Below are positions 27,711 through 37,503 of a stretch of DNA of 64,000 bases, one piece after another. The DNA is from ZLKRG44 sp964555705 (GTDB lineage: Bacteria > Planctomycetota > Phycisphaerae > Phycisphaerales > SM1A02). The stretch is taken from contig CAZKTN010000002.1 in assembly GCA_964555705.1 (NCBI GenBank), forward strand, positions 71,271 to 135,270, given 5' to 3'. Under the pieces are notes generated by a model that made no database searches, was not told where the DNA came from, and was given only the letters and a program-made list of their open reading frames with translations. The position numbers were made by a program, and so were the translations under genes. How positions within the stretch are numbered: position 1 is the first letter of the stretch; every line of letters begins with the position of its first letter.

Positions 27711-30127
27711 GAGCGCATCCCCTCGTAGTGCACCCATCGCGCGCTCGTGCGCAGGATGAACGCCGTCAGCGCGAGCACCACCACAAGCAGGATCCACGCC
27801 ATCGCGCTCGCGTACCCCATCTCGTAGAACTCGAAACCCTGGTTGTAGAGGTAGAGCACGTAGAAGCGGGTGAGGTCGCCAGGCTCGCCGCCGGTCATGA
27901 TGAAGGCCTGCGTGAACACCTGGAAGCTCGAGATCACCGCCATCACCAGGTTGAAGAGGATCACGGGCGACAGCATCGGCAGCGTCACGCTCCGGAAGCG
28001 CCGCCACGCGCCGGCGCCGTCGATCGCCGCGGCCTCCTGAAGGTCGGCGGGCACCTGCTGGAGCCCGGCGAGGTAGGTCATCATCGACCCTCCCACGAAC
28101 CACAGGCTCATGATCGCGAACGCGGGCACGCCCCAGCGGGCCGCGTCCGCACCGAACCACTCCGGCGGCGACAGGGCAGGGTCGGCGCCGAACCATCCTG
28201 CGACGCCATTGATCAGCGTGCACACGGGCTGCAGCAGCGTGTTCGCAAGCCCGCCATCGGCATCGAAGACCCAGCGCCAGAGCACCGCCACCCCCACCCC
28301 CGCAAGCACGCTCGGCAGGTACCACGCGGCCCGGAACAGTGCGATGCCGCGGACGCGCATGTTCATGAGCAGCGCGGCGGCGAGCGCGAGCGCCTGGCCC
28401 GCGGGCACCGCGAACAGCGCATAGAGCATGGTGACGTGGAGGCTCGTGCGCAGCCGCCGGTCCGACGTCAGCAGCTGCTCGTAGTTGGCGAGCCCTGCCC
28501 ACTCCGCCTGCGACAGCGGGGACACGCCCTTCCACCGCGCGAGCGAGAGCGCCAGGCTCAGCGCGACCGGGAACGCCATGAACACGAGGAACCCGATGAT
28601 CCACGGGGACGCGAGCGCGTATCCCGCGCGTTCCTCGCCACGCTCGCGCGCGGTCAGCGCGCCGCTGCGAAGCCACAGCCACCACCCGACAAGCGCAGCA
28701 GCCGCACATCCTGCGCCGATCCACGAGAGCGCTGCCCATGGCATCGGCGGCATCGCGTCATTGGCGAGAGGGCCTGCGCGGTGCGCGCGCCAGTCGGCCT
28801 CGAAGTTGGAGATCGCAGTCACAAGCGGCAGGTCTGCGGTCTTGAGGCCCTGGTCAAGGCGTGACCCGAGCAGCGCCTCGAACATGGGGTCCGCAGGCCA
28901 GTCCATCACGCGCGCACGATCGGCGGCGTCGAGGTAGCCCGCGTCATTTGCCGGCAGCTGCGCAGGGTCGTTGAAGGACTCGCTGCGCGCAGCCGCGCGG
29001 ATCGTGGGGATCGCGAGCCCAAGCGATGCGAGCCTCCGCTGCGCATCCTCGCCAGACAGCGCGCGCACCAGCTTCCACGCCGCGGCCGGGTGCTTCGACT
29101 GCGCGGAGACGCTCCAGGACACGGTGAGCACGATGTTTGCGTCCGTACGTCCCCGCGGCAGCGACACGAAGTCCCATGCGAATCCGCCGGGCTCTCCAGG
29201 CGGCGGGATCTTGCGGTAGCTCGGCACCACCCACCGCCCGAAGGGCCCGGCCATGCCCACGTTTCCGGTGAGGAAGACGCTCGCGCCGGTCGCGATCTTG
29301 CTCTTGCCGCTCGTGAGGGTGCCCGTCTCGTCGTGTCGCCATGCGCGCAGCCGCTCGAGCGCGGACACGACCTCAGGGTCCGACGTGCGCACCTCGTCGA
29401 AGGTGGCGCCCTTCACGTCAAGGCCCTCGGTCATGAGGTACGCGCGCACCATTGCCGGCCACGTGACGAACTCGCTGCCGGTGATCCCAGGCAAGGTGCC
29501 GAGCGCACGCGCCGCAGCGATGTACTCGTCCCACGTCCACCCCTCGCGTGGCGGCTCGATCCCGGCCTTGCGGAAGAGGTCGAGGTTCACGTAGAAGCCA
29601 ACGGTGGTGAAGTCCTTCGGAATGCCGTAGAGGGGACCCGCACCAAGCCGCGATCCGTCGTAGCGGAATGCGTCGACCGTGGCCGGGAAGAACGCATCGA
29701 GGTCGAGCCGGTCAGCCGCCCCCGACGCGGTGTCCGCCGCAAGGAGGTCATCAAGCGGACGGAGGAGGCCGAGCTCCACGAACGAAGGCACGCGCTCATT
29801 GCCCACATAGAACACGTCGGGGGGCTCGCCCGAGGCCTGCATCGTCTGCAGCTTGGTGTAGAAGCTGCCCGCGTCGCCCGGGTTGATGCGCCTCACGCGG
29901 ATGCCGGGGTTGGCCGCCTCAAAGCGCCTGAGCGCATCGACGACGATCGCGTCCTCCTCGGGCCCGCCCTCGCCGGACCAGTGCATCACGGTGAGCTCGA
30001 TGCGGCCATCATCCCTCCAGAGGCGGGACGCCTCACGGAGCCCCACATGCGCAAAGGCCCACAGGACGATCGCGGCGACTGCGGCAATGAGTGCGTAGCG
30101 GATGGTCCAGCCGATCGCCGCGCGCAT
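27707..30127 (-). CDS. Fused solute-binding protein and MalF-type ABC permease
   Basis: An 806-residue fusion. Residues 1-40 hold a membrane helix (IRYALIAAVAAIVLWAFAHVG). Residues about 45-440 are an extracellular solute-binding domain of the sugar family (ELTVMHWSGEGGPEE, FEAANPGIRV, PPDVFYVGNERV, YGIPKDFTTVGFYVNLDLF). A second helix lies at about 463-485, then a full permease domain (about 500-806) with six helices and the EAA loop LQEAAAIDGAGAWRRF. Binding protein and one permease are therefore covalently joined and the receptor cannot diffuse. The other permease and the ATPase follow in the same operon. The frame is continuous, with no gap here. Confidence 0.92.
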   Translation of the reverse strand: MRAAIGWTIRYALIAAVAAIVLWAFAHVGLREASRLWRDDGRIELTVMHWSGEGGPEEDAIVVDALRRFEAANPGIRVRRINPGDAGSFYTKLQTMQASGEPPDVFYVGNERVPSFVELGLLRPLDDLLAADTASGAADRLDLDAFFPATVDAFRYDGSRLGAGPLYGIPKDFTTVGFYVNLDLFRKAGIEPPREGWTWDEYIAAARALGTLPGITGSEFVTWPAMVRAYLMTEGLDVKGATFDEVRTSDPEVVSALERLRAWRHDETGTLTSGKSKIATGASVFLTGNVGMAGPFGRWVVPSYRKIPPPGEPGGFAWDFVSLPRGRTDANIVLTVSWSVSAQSKHPAAAWKLVRALSGEDAQRRLASLGLAIPTIRAAARSESFNDPAQLPANDAGYLDAADRARVMDWPADPMFEALLGSRLDQGLKTADLPLVTAISNFEADWRAHRAGPLANDAMPPMPWAALSWIGAGCAAAALVGWWLWLRSGALTARERGEERAGYALASPWIIGFLVFMAFPVALSLALSLARWKGVSPLSQAEWAGLANYEQLLTSDRRLRTSLHVTMLYALFAVPAGQALALAAALLMNMRVRGIALFRAAWYLPSVLAGVGVAVLWRWVFDADGGLANTLLQPVCTLINGVAGWFGADPALSPPEWFGADAARWGVPAFAIMSLWFVGGSMMTYLAGLQQVPADLQEAAAIDGAGAWRRFRSVTLPMLSPVILFNLVMAVISSFQVFTQAFIMTGGEPGDLTRFYVLYLYNQGFEFYEMGYASAMAWILLVVVLALTAFILRTSARWVHYEGMRS

Positions 30128-30134
30128 CGCGCTC

Positions 30135-30140
30135 TAGTAT
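30135..30140 (+). promoter_or_regulatory. Candidate -10 element for the exported GH13 gene
   Basis: TAGTAT ends 9 bases before ATG 30150, the same spacing as TACTAT before ctaA. This favours ATG 30150 over the ATG at 30141, which would lie upstream of the predicted transcription start. Confidence 0.45.
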
Positions 30141-30149
30141 ATGAGTCCC

Positions 30150-32755
30150 ATGCGGCAGCTCCTGCGTGTCACGCTCGTTGGCGCACTGTGTGTGCTGCCG
30201 CTGCTTGGTGCGCAGTCCGCGAAGCCGCCCGAGCCTCGCTGGCCGCCTGCGGTCCCGGCTGCGAAGAGCACGATCGCGCTCGATGCGGTGTCGCGGCCCC
30301 CGAGCATCGAGGTTCGCGCTCGGCCGGATGGCGCGTTCGACTGCGTGTTCGCCTACCACCCGGCGTCGGCCGTCAGCCGCGTCAACCTTGCGGGCGACTT
30401 CAACGGATGGAACACCACGGCGACACCGATGTCGCGCGGTGACGATGGCGTGTGGCGCGCGTCGGCGACACTGCAGCCTGGCGCACGCCTCTACAAGTTC
30501 GTGGTCGAGGGAGACCGTTGGACGCAGGATCCCCGAAATCCTGAGGGCGAGCCCGACGGCCACGGCGGATCGAACAGCGTGCTCCGGCTCGGTCCCGAGG
30601 CGAACCTGCGCGGCGCGACCGCGAAGCTCGGCGACGGTGCGGTCGAGGGCGCCGGCATCAGCCACGTGCCGCAGCGTGCCCAGAGCGTGCAGTGGCTGCC
30701 GGACGGCCGCCTGCTGGTGCGCGTGCGCACGCTTGCGGGCGATGTCGAGCGCGTGCAGCTTGTGATGCGCGGCATGCCTGCAACCGGCATGCGCAACATC
30801 GGCGACGAGGACGGATTCTCCTGGTGGGAGGTGCCTCTGGCGATGCCGCCGAAGGCCACCGAGTACACCTTCATCTTCAGCGACGGAGCCAATAGCGTGC
30901 GTGACCCCCGTGTGTACTCGTTGGACCCGTCGGAGCGGCCGAACTTCAGGACGCCAGACTGGGCCAAGGATGCGATCTGGTACCAGATCATGCCTGACCG
31001 GTTCCGCAGCGGCTCGCGCGAGAACGACCCCGATCCCGTGAGGCCATGGACCAGCGAGTGGTACACGCCGAGCCCCTGGGAAGGTGCCGATGGCCAGTCC
31101 TTCTACAAGTGGTTCGTCTTCTCGCGGCTCTACGGCGGCGACCTGCAGGGCCTTCGCGAGAAGATCGGCTACCTCAAGGATCTTGGCATCAACGCCATCT
31201 ACTTCAACCCGGTCTTCCAGGCGCCGAGCCACCACAAGTACAACGCGACCAACTTCCTGCACATCGACGAGCACTTCGGCACGCGCGGCGACTACGCGAA
31301 GGCGGAGGCCGTCGAGGACCTTCGCGATCCGCGCACATGGACATGGACCCCGACCGACCAGCTCTTCCTGCAGTTCCTCAAGGAGTGCAAGGCTGCCGGC
31401 ATCCGCGTGATCGTTGACGGCGTCTTCAACCATGTCGGCACGACGCACCCCGCGTTCCGCGACGTGAAGGAGCGCGGGCAGGCGAGCCCCTACGCGGACT
31501 GGTTCAGCGTGCGCTCGTGGGATCCGTTCGAGTACGACGGGTGGGCGGGATTCGGCGAGCTGCCCGTGTTCCGCAAGACCGACCGCGGTTTCGCGAGCGA
31601 GGCCGTGAAGAAGCACATCTTCGACGTCACGCGGCGCTGGATGGACCCGAACGGCGACGGCGACCCGTCGGACGGCATCGACGGATGGCGGCTTGACGTG
31701 CCCAACGAGGTGCCGATGCCGTTCTGGGAGGAGTGGCGCGCGCTCGTGAAGTCCATCAATCCTGACGCCTACATCGTGGGCGAGATCTGGCGGCGCGCCG
31801 ACGACTGGCTCGACGGGCGCACCTTCGATGCGGTCATGAACTATCCCTTCGCGGAGGGCATGATCCGGTGGGTGGGCGACCGCGAGCGCAAGATCACGGC
31901 GAGCGAGCTTGACCGGCGCCTCGCCGAGCTGCGGCGCGCGTACCCCTCCGAGGCGACGTATGTGCTGCAGAACCTCGTCGACAGCCACGACACCGACAGG
32001 CTCGTGTCGAAGCTCAAGAACCCCGACCGCGAGTACGACCGCGGCAACCGGGAGCAGGAGGAAGGCGTCGTCTACGACGCGTCGAAGCCCGGGCCCGAGG
32101 AGTACCGCAAGGCGCGCCTCATCGCGCTCGCGCAGATGACCTACGTCGGCGCGCCGATGATCTACTACGGCGACGAGGCCGGCATGTGGGGATCTGACGA
32201 TCCCACCAACCGCAAGCCGATGCTCTGGCCCGACCTCGAGCCCTACGAGAAGCCCGAGGAGAACCGCTTCATGCCNNNNNNNNNNNNNNNNNNNNNNNNN
32301 NNNNNNNNNNNNNNNNNNNNNNNNNNNNNNNNNNNNNNNNNNNNNNNNNNNNNNNNNNNNNNNNNNNNNNNNNNNTGCTCTGGCCCGACCTCGAGCCCTA
32401 CGAGAAGCCCGAGGAGAACCGCTTCATGCCTGAGCAGCATGAGCACTACCGGCGCGTGATTGCGCTGCGACAGGCTCATACGGCGCTGAGGACCGGTTCC
32501 TTCGAGACCGTGCTCTGCGACGACGCGCAGGAGGTGTGGGTGTTCCTTCGCGAGACGCCCGACGAGCGCGTGCTCGTGGCGCTCAATGCATCGGGGAAGG
32601 AGGCGCGCCTCGACCTCACTACGGCGCCCGAGAGCCGCCTAGGCGGCCGCTGGCGCAGCGTGTGGGGTGCGGAGGGCGCGAGCGTCGGCGACGCCGAGTT
32701 CCCGCGCATCAGCGTGCCGCCGGTCAATGGCCGGGTGTGGGTGCAGGAGCGCTAG
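30150..32755 (+). CDS. Exported GH13 alpha-glucan hydrolase (neopullulanase/cyclomaltodextrinase-like), interrupted by an assembly gap
   Basis: A protein of about 816 residues once the duplicated gap at 32276-32375 is collapsed by 155 bases; this puts the downstream segment (stop 32755) in frame with the main part. Order: signal peptide, CBM48-like domain (VNLAGDFNGWNTTATPM), a CBM34-like N-domain (RVQLVMRGMPATGMRN), and a GH13 barrel with DAIWYQIMPDRF, nucleophile Asp in DGWRLDVPNEV, acid/base Glu in IVGEIWRRADD and Asp in VDSHDTDRL. After the barrel comes a beta-sandwich C-terminal domain. The CBM34-like domain and YQIMPDRF start suggest the neopullulanase group. It is divergent from the importer operon with only 22 bases between starts. 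Confidence 0.88.
32276..32375. other. Assembly gap (100 N) with duplicated 55-base flanks, inside the GH13 gene
   Basis: Bases 32221-32275 and 32376-32430 are identical over 55 positions. Collapsing one copy and the N run restores a single reading frame, so no real sequence is missing. Confidence 0.97.
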
Positions 32756-32825
32756 TCGCTACGCACGCGTTCACGCCACGACCGCGCCCGCGCCTCGCCT
32801 CGACCCGATCGGAGCACCATCCCCA

Positions 32826-34313
32826 ATGGCACCTACGCGACACAGCGTGAGTCCAGTGACATCCCGCAGGAGCGCGGGAGTCCTCCTGCACGTGAGCAGC
32901 CTCGACGCGCCGCATGCGGTGGGGGACCTGGGCCCCGCGGCGCACGAGTTCGTGCGGTGGTGCGCATCGCTCGGGCTTGGCTGGTGGCAGATGCTGCCGA
33001 TCGGCCCCGTCGGTCCCGGCGACTCCCCGTACTCGAGCACGTCGAGCTTCGCTGGAGAGCCGCTGCTGATCTCGCTCGACATGCTTGCGGCAGAGGGGCT
33101 GCTGCCATCACGCGCAGTGCGCGTGGCTGCGGCGAAGTGCGCGAAGTCGTCGAAGGCGCTCGCTGCGCGCGGTCCGCTCGCGCGAACCGACTGGCGTGTG
33201 GCGCGTGCGGTCAAGATGCCCCTGCTCGCGGAGGCTGCGCGTGCGTTCGAGTCCGCAGGCGGATTCGGCTCGCGCGACTACCGGGACTTTGCGCGCCGCG
33301 AGCGCGCATGGCTCGAGGGATGGGTGCGGTTCGCGTCCGGGCGCAGCGATGACGGCGCGCGCCACCGCTTCATGCAGTGGGCATTTGACGCGCAGTGGCG
33401 CGCGCTCCGCCAGCGCTGCCGTGCATCTGGCGTGTCGCTGCTGGGCGACATCCCGATCTTCGTGACGCTCGACTCTGCAGACGTGACTGCATCGCCCGGA
33501 CTCTTCCGCCTCAACGGGCGCGGGCGCCCCGAGGTGGTCACCGGCTGCCCGCCCGACTGCTTCAGTGCGGACGGCCAGCTCTGGGGGCATCCTCACTACA
33601 GGTGGAGCGCGCACCGGGCGCAGCGCTTCCGCTGGTGGGTGGAGCGGGTCTCCGCCACCATGCGCCGATTCGATGCCGCGCGCATCGACCACTTCATCGG
33701 GTTCCACCATGCGTACGAGATCCCGGCGGGCGCGTCCACCGCGCGCCGCGGCGAGTGGAGGCCGCAGGCGGGCAAGGAGGTGCTTCAGGCCGTGCGACGC
33801 GCGCTCGGTACCGTGCCGCTGGTCGCGGAGGATCTGGGCGCAGTGACCCCAGGCGTGGTGGCGCTGCGCGAGGAGTTCGGCCTGCCCGGGATGAAGCTGC
33901 TGCATCACGCGTTCGGGCACGATGGGTCCGCGGATCTCCCGCACCACCATCCCCGCAACTGCGTGGCCTACACCGGCACGCACGACAACGACACCACTGT
34001 CGGATGGTGGCGCACGCTGGATGCATCCGCGAAGCGGCGCTGCCGGACGGTGTGCGGGCCGGACGTCGCGCGCGCGCCGCACCAGGCGCTCTCGCGCGTG
34101 CTGATGGAGTCGCCCGCAGCGCTCGCGATCCTTCCTATGCAGGATGTGCTGGGCCTCGACGGCCGCGCACGCATGAACTTGCCCGGATCGCCCAAGGGTC
34201 ACTGGCGCTGGCGGCTCGGCCGCGACTGGTGTGCGCAGTCCGCCAAGGCGAGCCCCGAGCTTGGGGCGCTCGTGCGTGCGACGGGACGTGCGGCTGCGGC
34301 GCGCATCACGTAG
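32826..34313 (+). CDS. malQ: 4-alpha-glucanotransferase (amylomaltase, GH77)
   Basis: A protein of about 495 residues of the GH77 family, which transfers alpha-1,4-glucan segments between maltodextrins. Diagnostic segments are SAGVLLHVSSLDAPHAVGDLG, WWQMLPIGPVGPGDSPYSSTS, LLGDIPIFV, RRFDAARIDHFIGFHHAYEIP, LVAEDLGAVTPGVVALRE and YTGTHDNDTTVGWW, which include the three GH77 carboxylates. It is a cytoplasmic enzyme. ATG 32826 is used because the conserved domain begins about 15 residues later; the frame is open further upstream into the preceding gene. It works with the glucan phosphorylase encoded downstream. Confidence 0.93.
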   Translation: MAPTRHSVSPVTSRRSAGVLLHVSSLDAPHAVGDLGPAAHEFVRWCASLGLGWWQMLPIGPVGPGDSPYSSTSSFAGEPLLISLDMLAAEGLLPSRAVRVAAAKCAKSSKALAARGPLARTDWRVARAVKMPLLAEAARAFESAGGFGSRDYRDFARRERAWLEGWVRFASGRSDDGARHRFMQWAFDAQWRALRQRCRASGVSLLGDIPIFVTLDSADVTASPGLFRLNGRGRPEVVTGCPPDCFSADGQLWGHPHYRWSAHRAQRFRWWVERVSATMRRFDAARIDHFIGFHHAYEIPAGASTARRGEWRPQAGKEVLQAVRRALGTVPLVAEDLGAVTPGVVALREEFGLPGMKLLHHAFGHDGSADLPHHHPRNCVAYTGTHDNDTTVGWWRTLDASAKRRCRTVCGPDVARAPHQALSRVLMESPAALAILPMQDVLGLDGRARMNLPGSPKGHWRWRLGRDWCAQSAKASPELGALVRATGRAAAARIT

Positions 34314-34360
34314 CGATCGCAGCGCGCACGTGCGGGGCGTGCGGACCGGCTGTGCCCCAG

Positions 34361-35338
34361 CTACGCCGCGCCCTGCATAGCGTCGGAGATCGCGGTGATG
34401 TCGCGAGTGCCCGCGCGCGTGCAGTGGAAAGCGATCTTCACGGATCCTGCGTGAACGACGAGCGCTCGCCGGATGCTCGCGAGCAGCGCGACGGCGCCGA
34501 GTGCGATCAGCCCGAATCCGATCCAGCGGATGACCTGCGCCGCCGACACCATGCCGTCCGCATAGCTCGTGTCGCCCCCGATCAGGTCTCCCATGCCACC
34601 GAGGAGCCTCGACAGCGACGAGCCAGCGAACCCGAAGAGGCCGGCCGCGCCCAAGGCCAGCAGCCCGTTGAAGATGAGGATCGAACCCGACACCATTCGC
34701 CTGAGCGCGATGCGCCGACCGACACGCACGCTGGTCACACGTCCAAGGTCGACGACAGTGGTCTCGTCGCCGAACAGCCCAGGCACCACCGCTGCGACCC
34801 GGCGCGTCGTGGCGATCAGGGTGCCGCGCCGACCCATCACTGCCGCGATGGCGCTGCGCGCGGCCGCATCGAAGAACGACTGCTGTCGAAGCACGAGCAC
34901 CGACTCTCCGGGCATGAGCTGGATCGGGAGCCGCGCATGCTGGATCCGGCGCCCGAGGTCGATCGCCGCCTGCGCGTCGTCGTCCGACATTGGCGACTCG
35001 ACAGTGAGCAGGGCCGGCGACGCATGTGATGCCGCAGCCGCCGACTCGGTCGGTACTGCGGCCGTCGGTTGGGGCATTGCCGCAGCCGGCGCCACCGGCA
35101 CCTGAACTGCTTCGACTTCAGGCGGCTCAAGATCCGCGGAGTCTGTGTCGCCGCCGCCAAACGCACCGGCCAGGCAACCTGCACGGAGCGCCATCTCCCA
35201 ACGGGTACCGCGCTCTGCGCGCACATAGTCGCGGGGGCTGATCTTGCCCTGAGCCGCGAACTCCCGCAGACGTGATGCGGGATATGGGCCATAGATTGCG
35301 CCATCTGCCCGGCGGACCATGTACTGCAGCTCAGGCAT
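34361..35338 (-). CDS. GYF_2-domain and PH-like membrane protein
   Basis: A 325-residue protein. The N-terminal 50 residues are a GYF_2-type domain (YMVRRADGAIYGPYPASRLREFAAQGKIS). A Pro/Ala-rich linker follows to about residue 110, then a bacterial PH-like region (GESVLVLRQQSFFD...RRGTLIATTRRVAAVVPGLFG...TTVVDLGRVTSVRVG) with at least two transmembrane helices (about 223-245 and 270-290). The combination is common in planctomycetes, usually without known function. It converges with malQ and diverges from the phosphorylase gene. Confidence 0.75.
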   Translation of the reverse strand: MPELQYMVRRADGAIYGPYPASRLREFAAQGKISPRDYVRAERGTRWEMALRAGCLAGAFGGGDTDSADLEPPEVEAVQVPVAPAAAMPQPTAAVPTESAAAASHASPALLTVESPMSDDDAQAAIDLGRRIQHARLPIQLMPGESVLVLRQQSFFDAAARSAIAAVMGRRGTLIATTRRVAAVVPGLFGDETTVVDLGRVTSVRVGRRIALRRMVSGSILIFNGLLALGAAGLFGFAGSSLSRLLGGMGDLIGGDTSYADGMVSAAQVIRWIGFGLIALGAVALLASIRRALVVHAGSVKIAFHCTRAGTRDITAISDAMQGAA

Positions 35339-35347
35339 CTGCGGTCG

Positions 35348-35353
35348 AGCGTA
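35348..35353 (-). promoter_or_regulatory. Candidate divergent promoter between the GYF and phosphorylase genes
   Basis: On the minus strand TACGCT lies 9 bases before ATG 35338. On the plus strand TATAAC (35352-35357) overlaps it and lies 13 bases before ATG 35371. The whole divergent spacer is 32 bases. Confidence 0.45.
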
Positions 35354-35370
35354 TAACTCGGCGCATCACC

Positions 35371-37494
35371 ATGCCTAGGCACCCCGCTGTAGAGACCGAA
35401 GAGCTGTCCAGACTTCTGCGCGAGGTCGCCGCAAACCTCTGGTGGGTGTGGCACGAGGAGGGATGGTCGCTGTTCCAGACCCTCGACCCCGCCGAGTGGC
35501 GCGCCACCAACCACAGCCCCATTGCGACCCTCGCGCGCACACCGCGCGCACGGCTCGATGCGCTCGCACATGACCCGATCTTCGTCAAGCGCGTGTACGA
35601 CGCGCTTGCCGCGCGTCAGGCGTACCTCGAGGAGCGCGCGTGGTTCCAGCGGGGGGCCGCCGCACGGCTGCGCGGCCTGCGGATCGCCTACTTCTGCTCG
35701 GAGTACGCGCTGCACGAGTCAATGCAGCAGTACTCGGGGGGCCTCGGCGTGCTCGCCGGCGACCACCTCAAGAGCGCATCGGACCTCGGCATCCCGCTGT
35801 GCGGCGTGGGACTGCTGTACAGGCATGGCTACTACGTGCAGCAGATGGCCCGCGACGGGCGCACGATGGTGCTCTACCCGACCTACGACTTCTCGCAGTG
35901 GCCCATCGAGGACCTCGGCATCTCCTTCGCGTGCCCGGTGGGCGATCGGCGCGTGAAGGTGCGCGTGTGGAAGATGTCCGTCGGCCGAGTGCCGCTCTAC
36001 CTCCTTGACACCGACCTGAAGGCGAACGCGTCCGAGGACCGTGAGCTCACGGAGGGCCTCTACAAGGGAGAGCCGCTGCTGCGCCTGCGGCAGCAGGTGC
36101 TGCTCGGCGTGGGCGGCATGCTGGCGCTGCATGCCGTCGGCGAGCGTCCGTCGGTGATCCACCTCAACGAGGGGCATGCGGCCTTCGCGGCGCTGCAGCG
36201 GGTGGCTGATCTTGTGCGTGCGGGGGCGCCCACGAGCGATGCGATCGATGCCGTTCGGCGCACCACAGTGTTCACCACGCACACCCCAGTGCCTGCCGGT
36301 CACGACCGCTACGACCCCGACACGGTCGCCGAGCAGCTGCATGCCGTCGGACGCATGGCGAAGATCCCGCCGGAGGAGCTCGTTGCGCTCGGCCGCGAGA
36401 TGCCCACCAACGAGCGAGAGCCATTCTGCATGACCGTGCTCGCGCTGCGGCTCTCAGGCCGGGCCAACGGAGTGTCCAAGCTGCACGGCGAAGTGTCGCG
36501 GCAGATGTGGACAGGCATGTACGGCGGCGACGCGGCGCGTGTGCCGATCGGATCGATCACCAACGGCGTGCATCCCGGCACGTGGATCGACCCTGAGGCG
36601 GAGCGCTTCTGGCGCGCGGAGATCGGCCTCCGGCTCGACAAGCAGGCGCCCACGATGCCGGCGTGGTCTCGCGCCACGCGCACCGACCATGGCCGCTTCT
36701 GGCAGATGCGCCACCAGTTCCGCAGCCGGCTCATCCACTTCATCCGCGACCGCCTCGCGCTGCAGGCCAAGCGCCGCGGCGAGGGGCACGGTGCGGTCGC
36801 GGCGGCATACTCCGCGCTGAGTGGCGATGCGCTCACCATCTGCTTCGCGCGCCGCTTCGCCACGTACAAGCGGGCGCCGCTGATCTTCCATGACCCTGAG
36901 CGGCTTGCGCGCATCCTGTGCAACGCGAAGCGTCCCGTGCAGCTCGTGTTCGCCGGAAAGGCGCACCCTCGCGACGAGGGCGGCCAGGCGTACGCGCAGC
37001 GCATCCATGCGGCTGCGCGCGACCCGCGCTTCGGCGGCCACGTCGCCTTCATCGAGGAGTACGACATGCACGTGGGGCGCATGCTTACCTCAGGCTGCGA
37101 CGTGTGGCTCAACACGCCACTGCGGCCCTACGAGGCAAGCGGCACGAGCGGCATGAAGCCTCCGATGCATGGCGGCGTGAACGTGTCGATCCTCGACGGC
37201 TGGTGGCCTGAGGCGTGCGAGCATGGCACCAACGGATGGGCGATCACTGCCGCACACCAGCACCATGACCAGGATGCCCAGGATGATGCCGACGCGCAGG
37301 CGCTCTATCACCTGCTCGAGCGTGACGTGGTGCCCGCCTTCTACCAGCACGATGCCGATGGCCTGCCGCGGCGCTGGATCGAGATTGCGCTCGCCAGCGC
37401 CGCGACAGTGCCTCCGGTCTTCAGCACGCACCGCATGGTGGCCCAGTACGCGAGGCAGATGTACGTGCCCGCGTATCGCGACCGCGGCGGCTGA
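35371..37494 (+). CDS. glgP: Alpha-glucan (glycogen/maltodextrin) phosphorylase, GT35
   Basis: A 707-residue protein of the short alpha-glucan phosphorylase family, which releases glucose-1-phosphate from alpha-1,4-glucans. It carries YFCSEYALHESMQQYSGGLG, GVGLLYRHGYYVQQ, VIHLNEGHAAFA, THTPVPAGHDRY, SITNGVHPGTW and ARRFATYKRAPL. The PLP-lysine region reads EASGTSGMKPPMHGG, matching the conserved EASGTxxMK of the family. It ends the alpha-glucan locus and probably degrades imported or stored glucan in the cytoplasm. It converges with the next gene with 9 bases between stops. Confidence 0.94.
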   Translation: MPRHPAVETEELSRLLREVAANLWWVWHEEGWSLFQTLDPAEWRATNHSPIATLARTPRARLDALAHDPIFVKRVYDALAARQAYLEERAWFQRGAAARLRGLRIAYFCSEYALHESMQQYSGGLGVLAGDHLKSASDLGIPLCGVGLLYRHGYYVQQMARDGRTMVLYPTYDFSQWPIEDLGISFACPVGDRRVKVRVWKMSVGRVPLYLLDTDLKANASEDRELTEGLYKGEPLLRLRQQVLLGVGGMLALHAVGERPSVIHLNEGHAAFAALQRVADLVRAGAPTSDAIDAVRRTTVFTTHTPVPAGHDRYDPDTVAEQLHAVGRMAKIPPEELVALGREMPTNEREPFCMTVLALRLSGRANGVSKLHGEVSRQMWTGMYGGDAARVPIGSITNGVHPGTWIDPEAERFWRAEIGLRLDKQAPTMPAWSRATRTDHGRFWQMRHQFRSRLIHFIRDRLALQAKRRGEGHGAVAAAYSALSGDALTICFARRFATYKRAPLIFHDPERLARILCNAKRPVQLVFAGKAHPRDEGGQAYAQRIHAAARDPRFGGHVAFIEEYDMHVGRMLTSGCDVWLNTPLRPYEASGTSGMKPPMHGGVNVSILDGWWPEACEHGTNGWAITAAHQHHDQDAQDDADAQALYHLLERDVVPAFYQHDADGLPRRWIEIALASAATVPPVFSTHRMVAQYARQMYVPAYRDRGG

Positions 37495-37503
37495 TTGAGT
37501 CCG

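Noticed and set aside
31866..32470. Apparent frameshift and pseudogene in the GH13 gene
   Set aside because: The shift comes from the 55-base duplication around the N run; collapsing it restores one frame.
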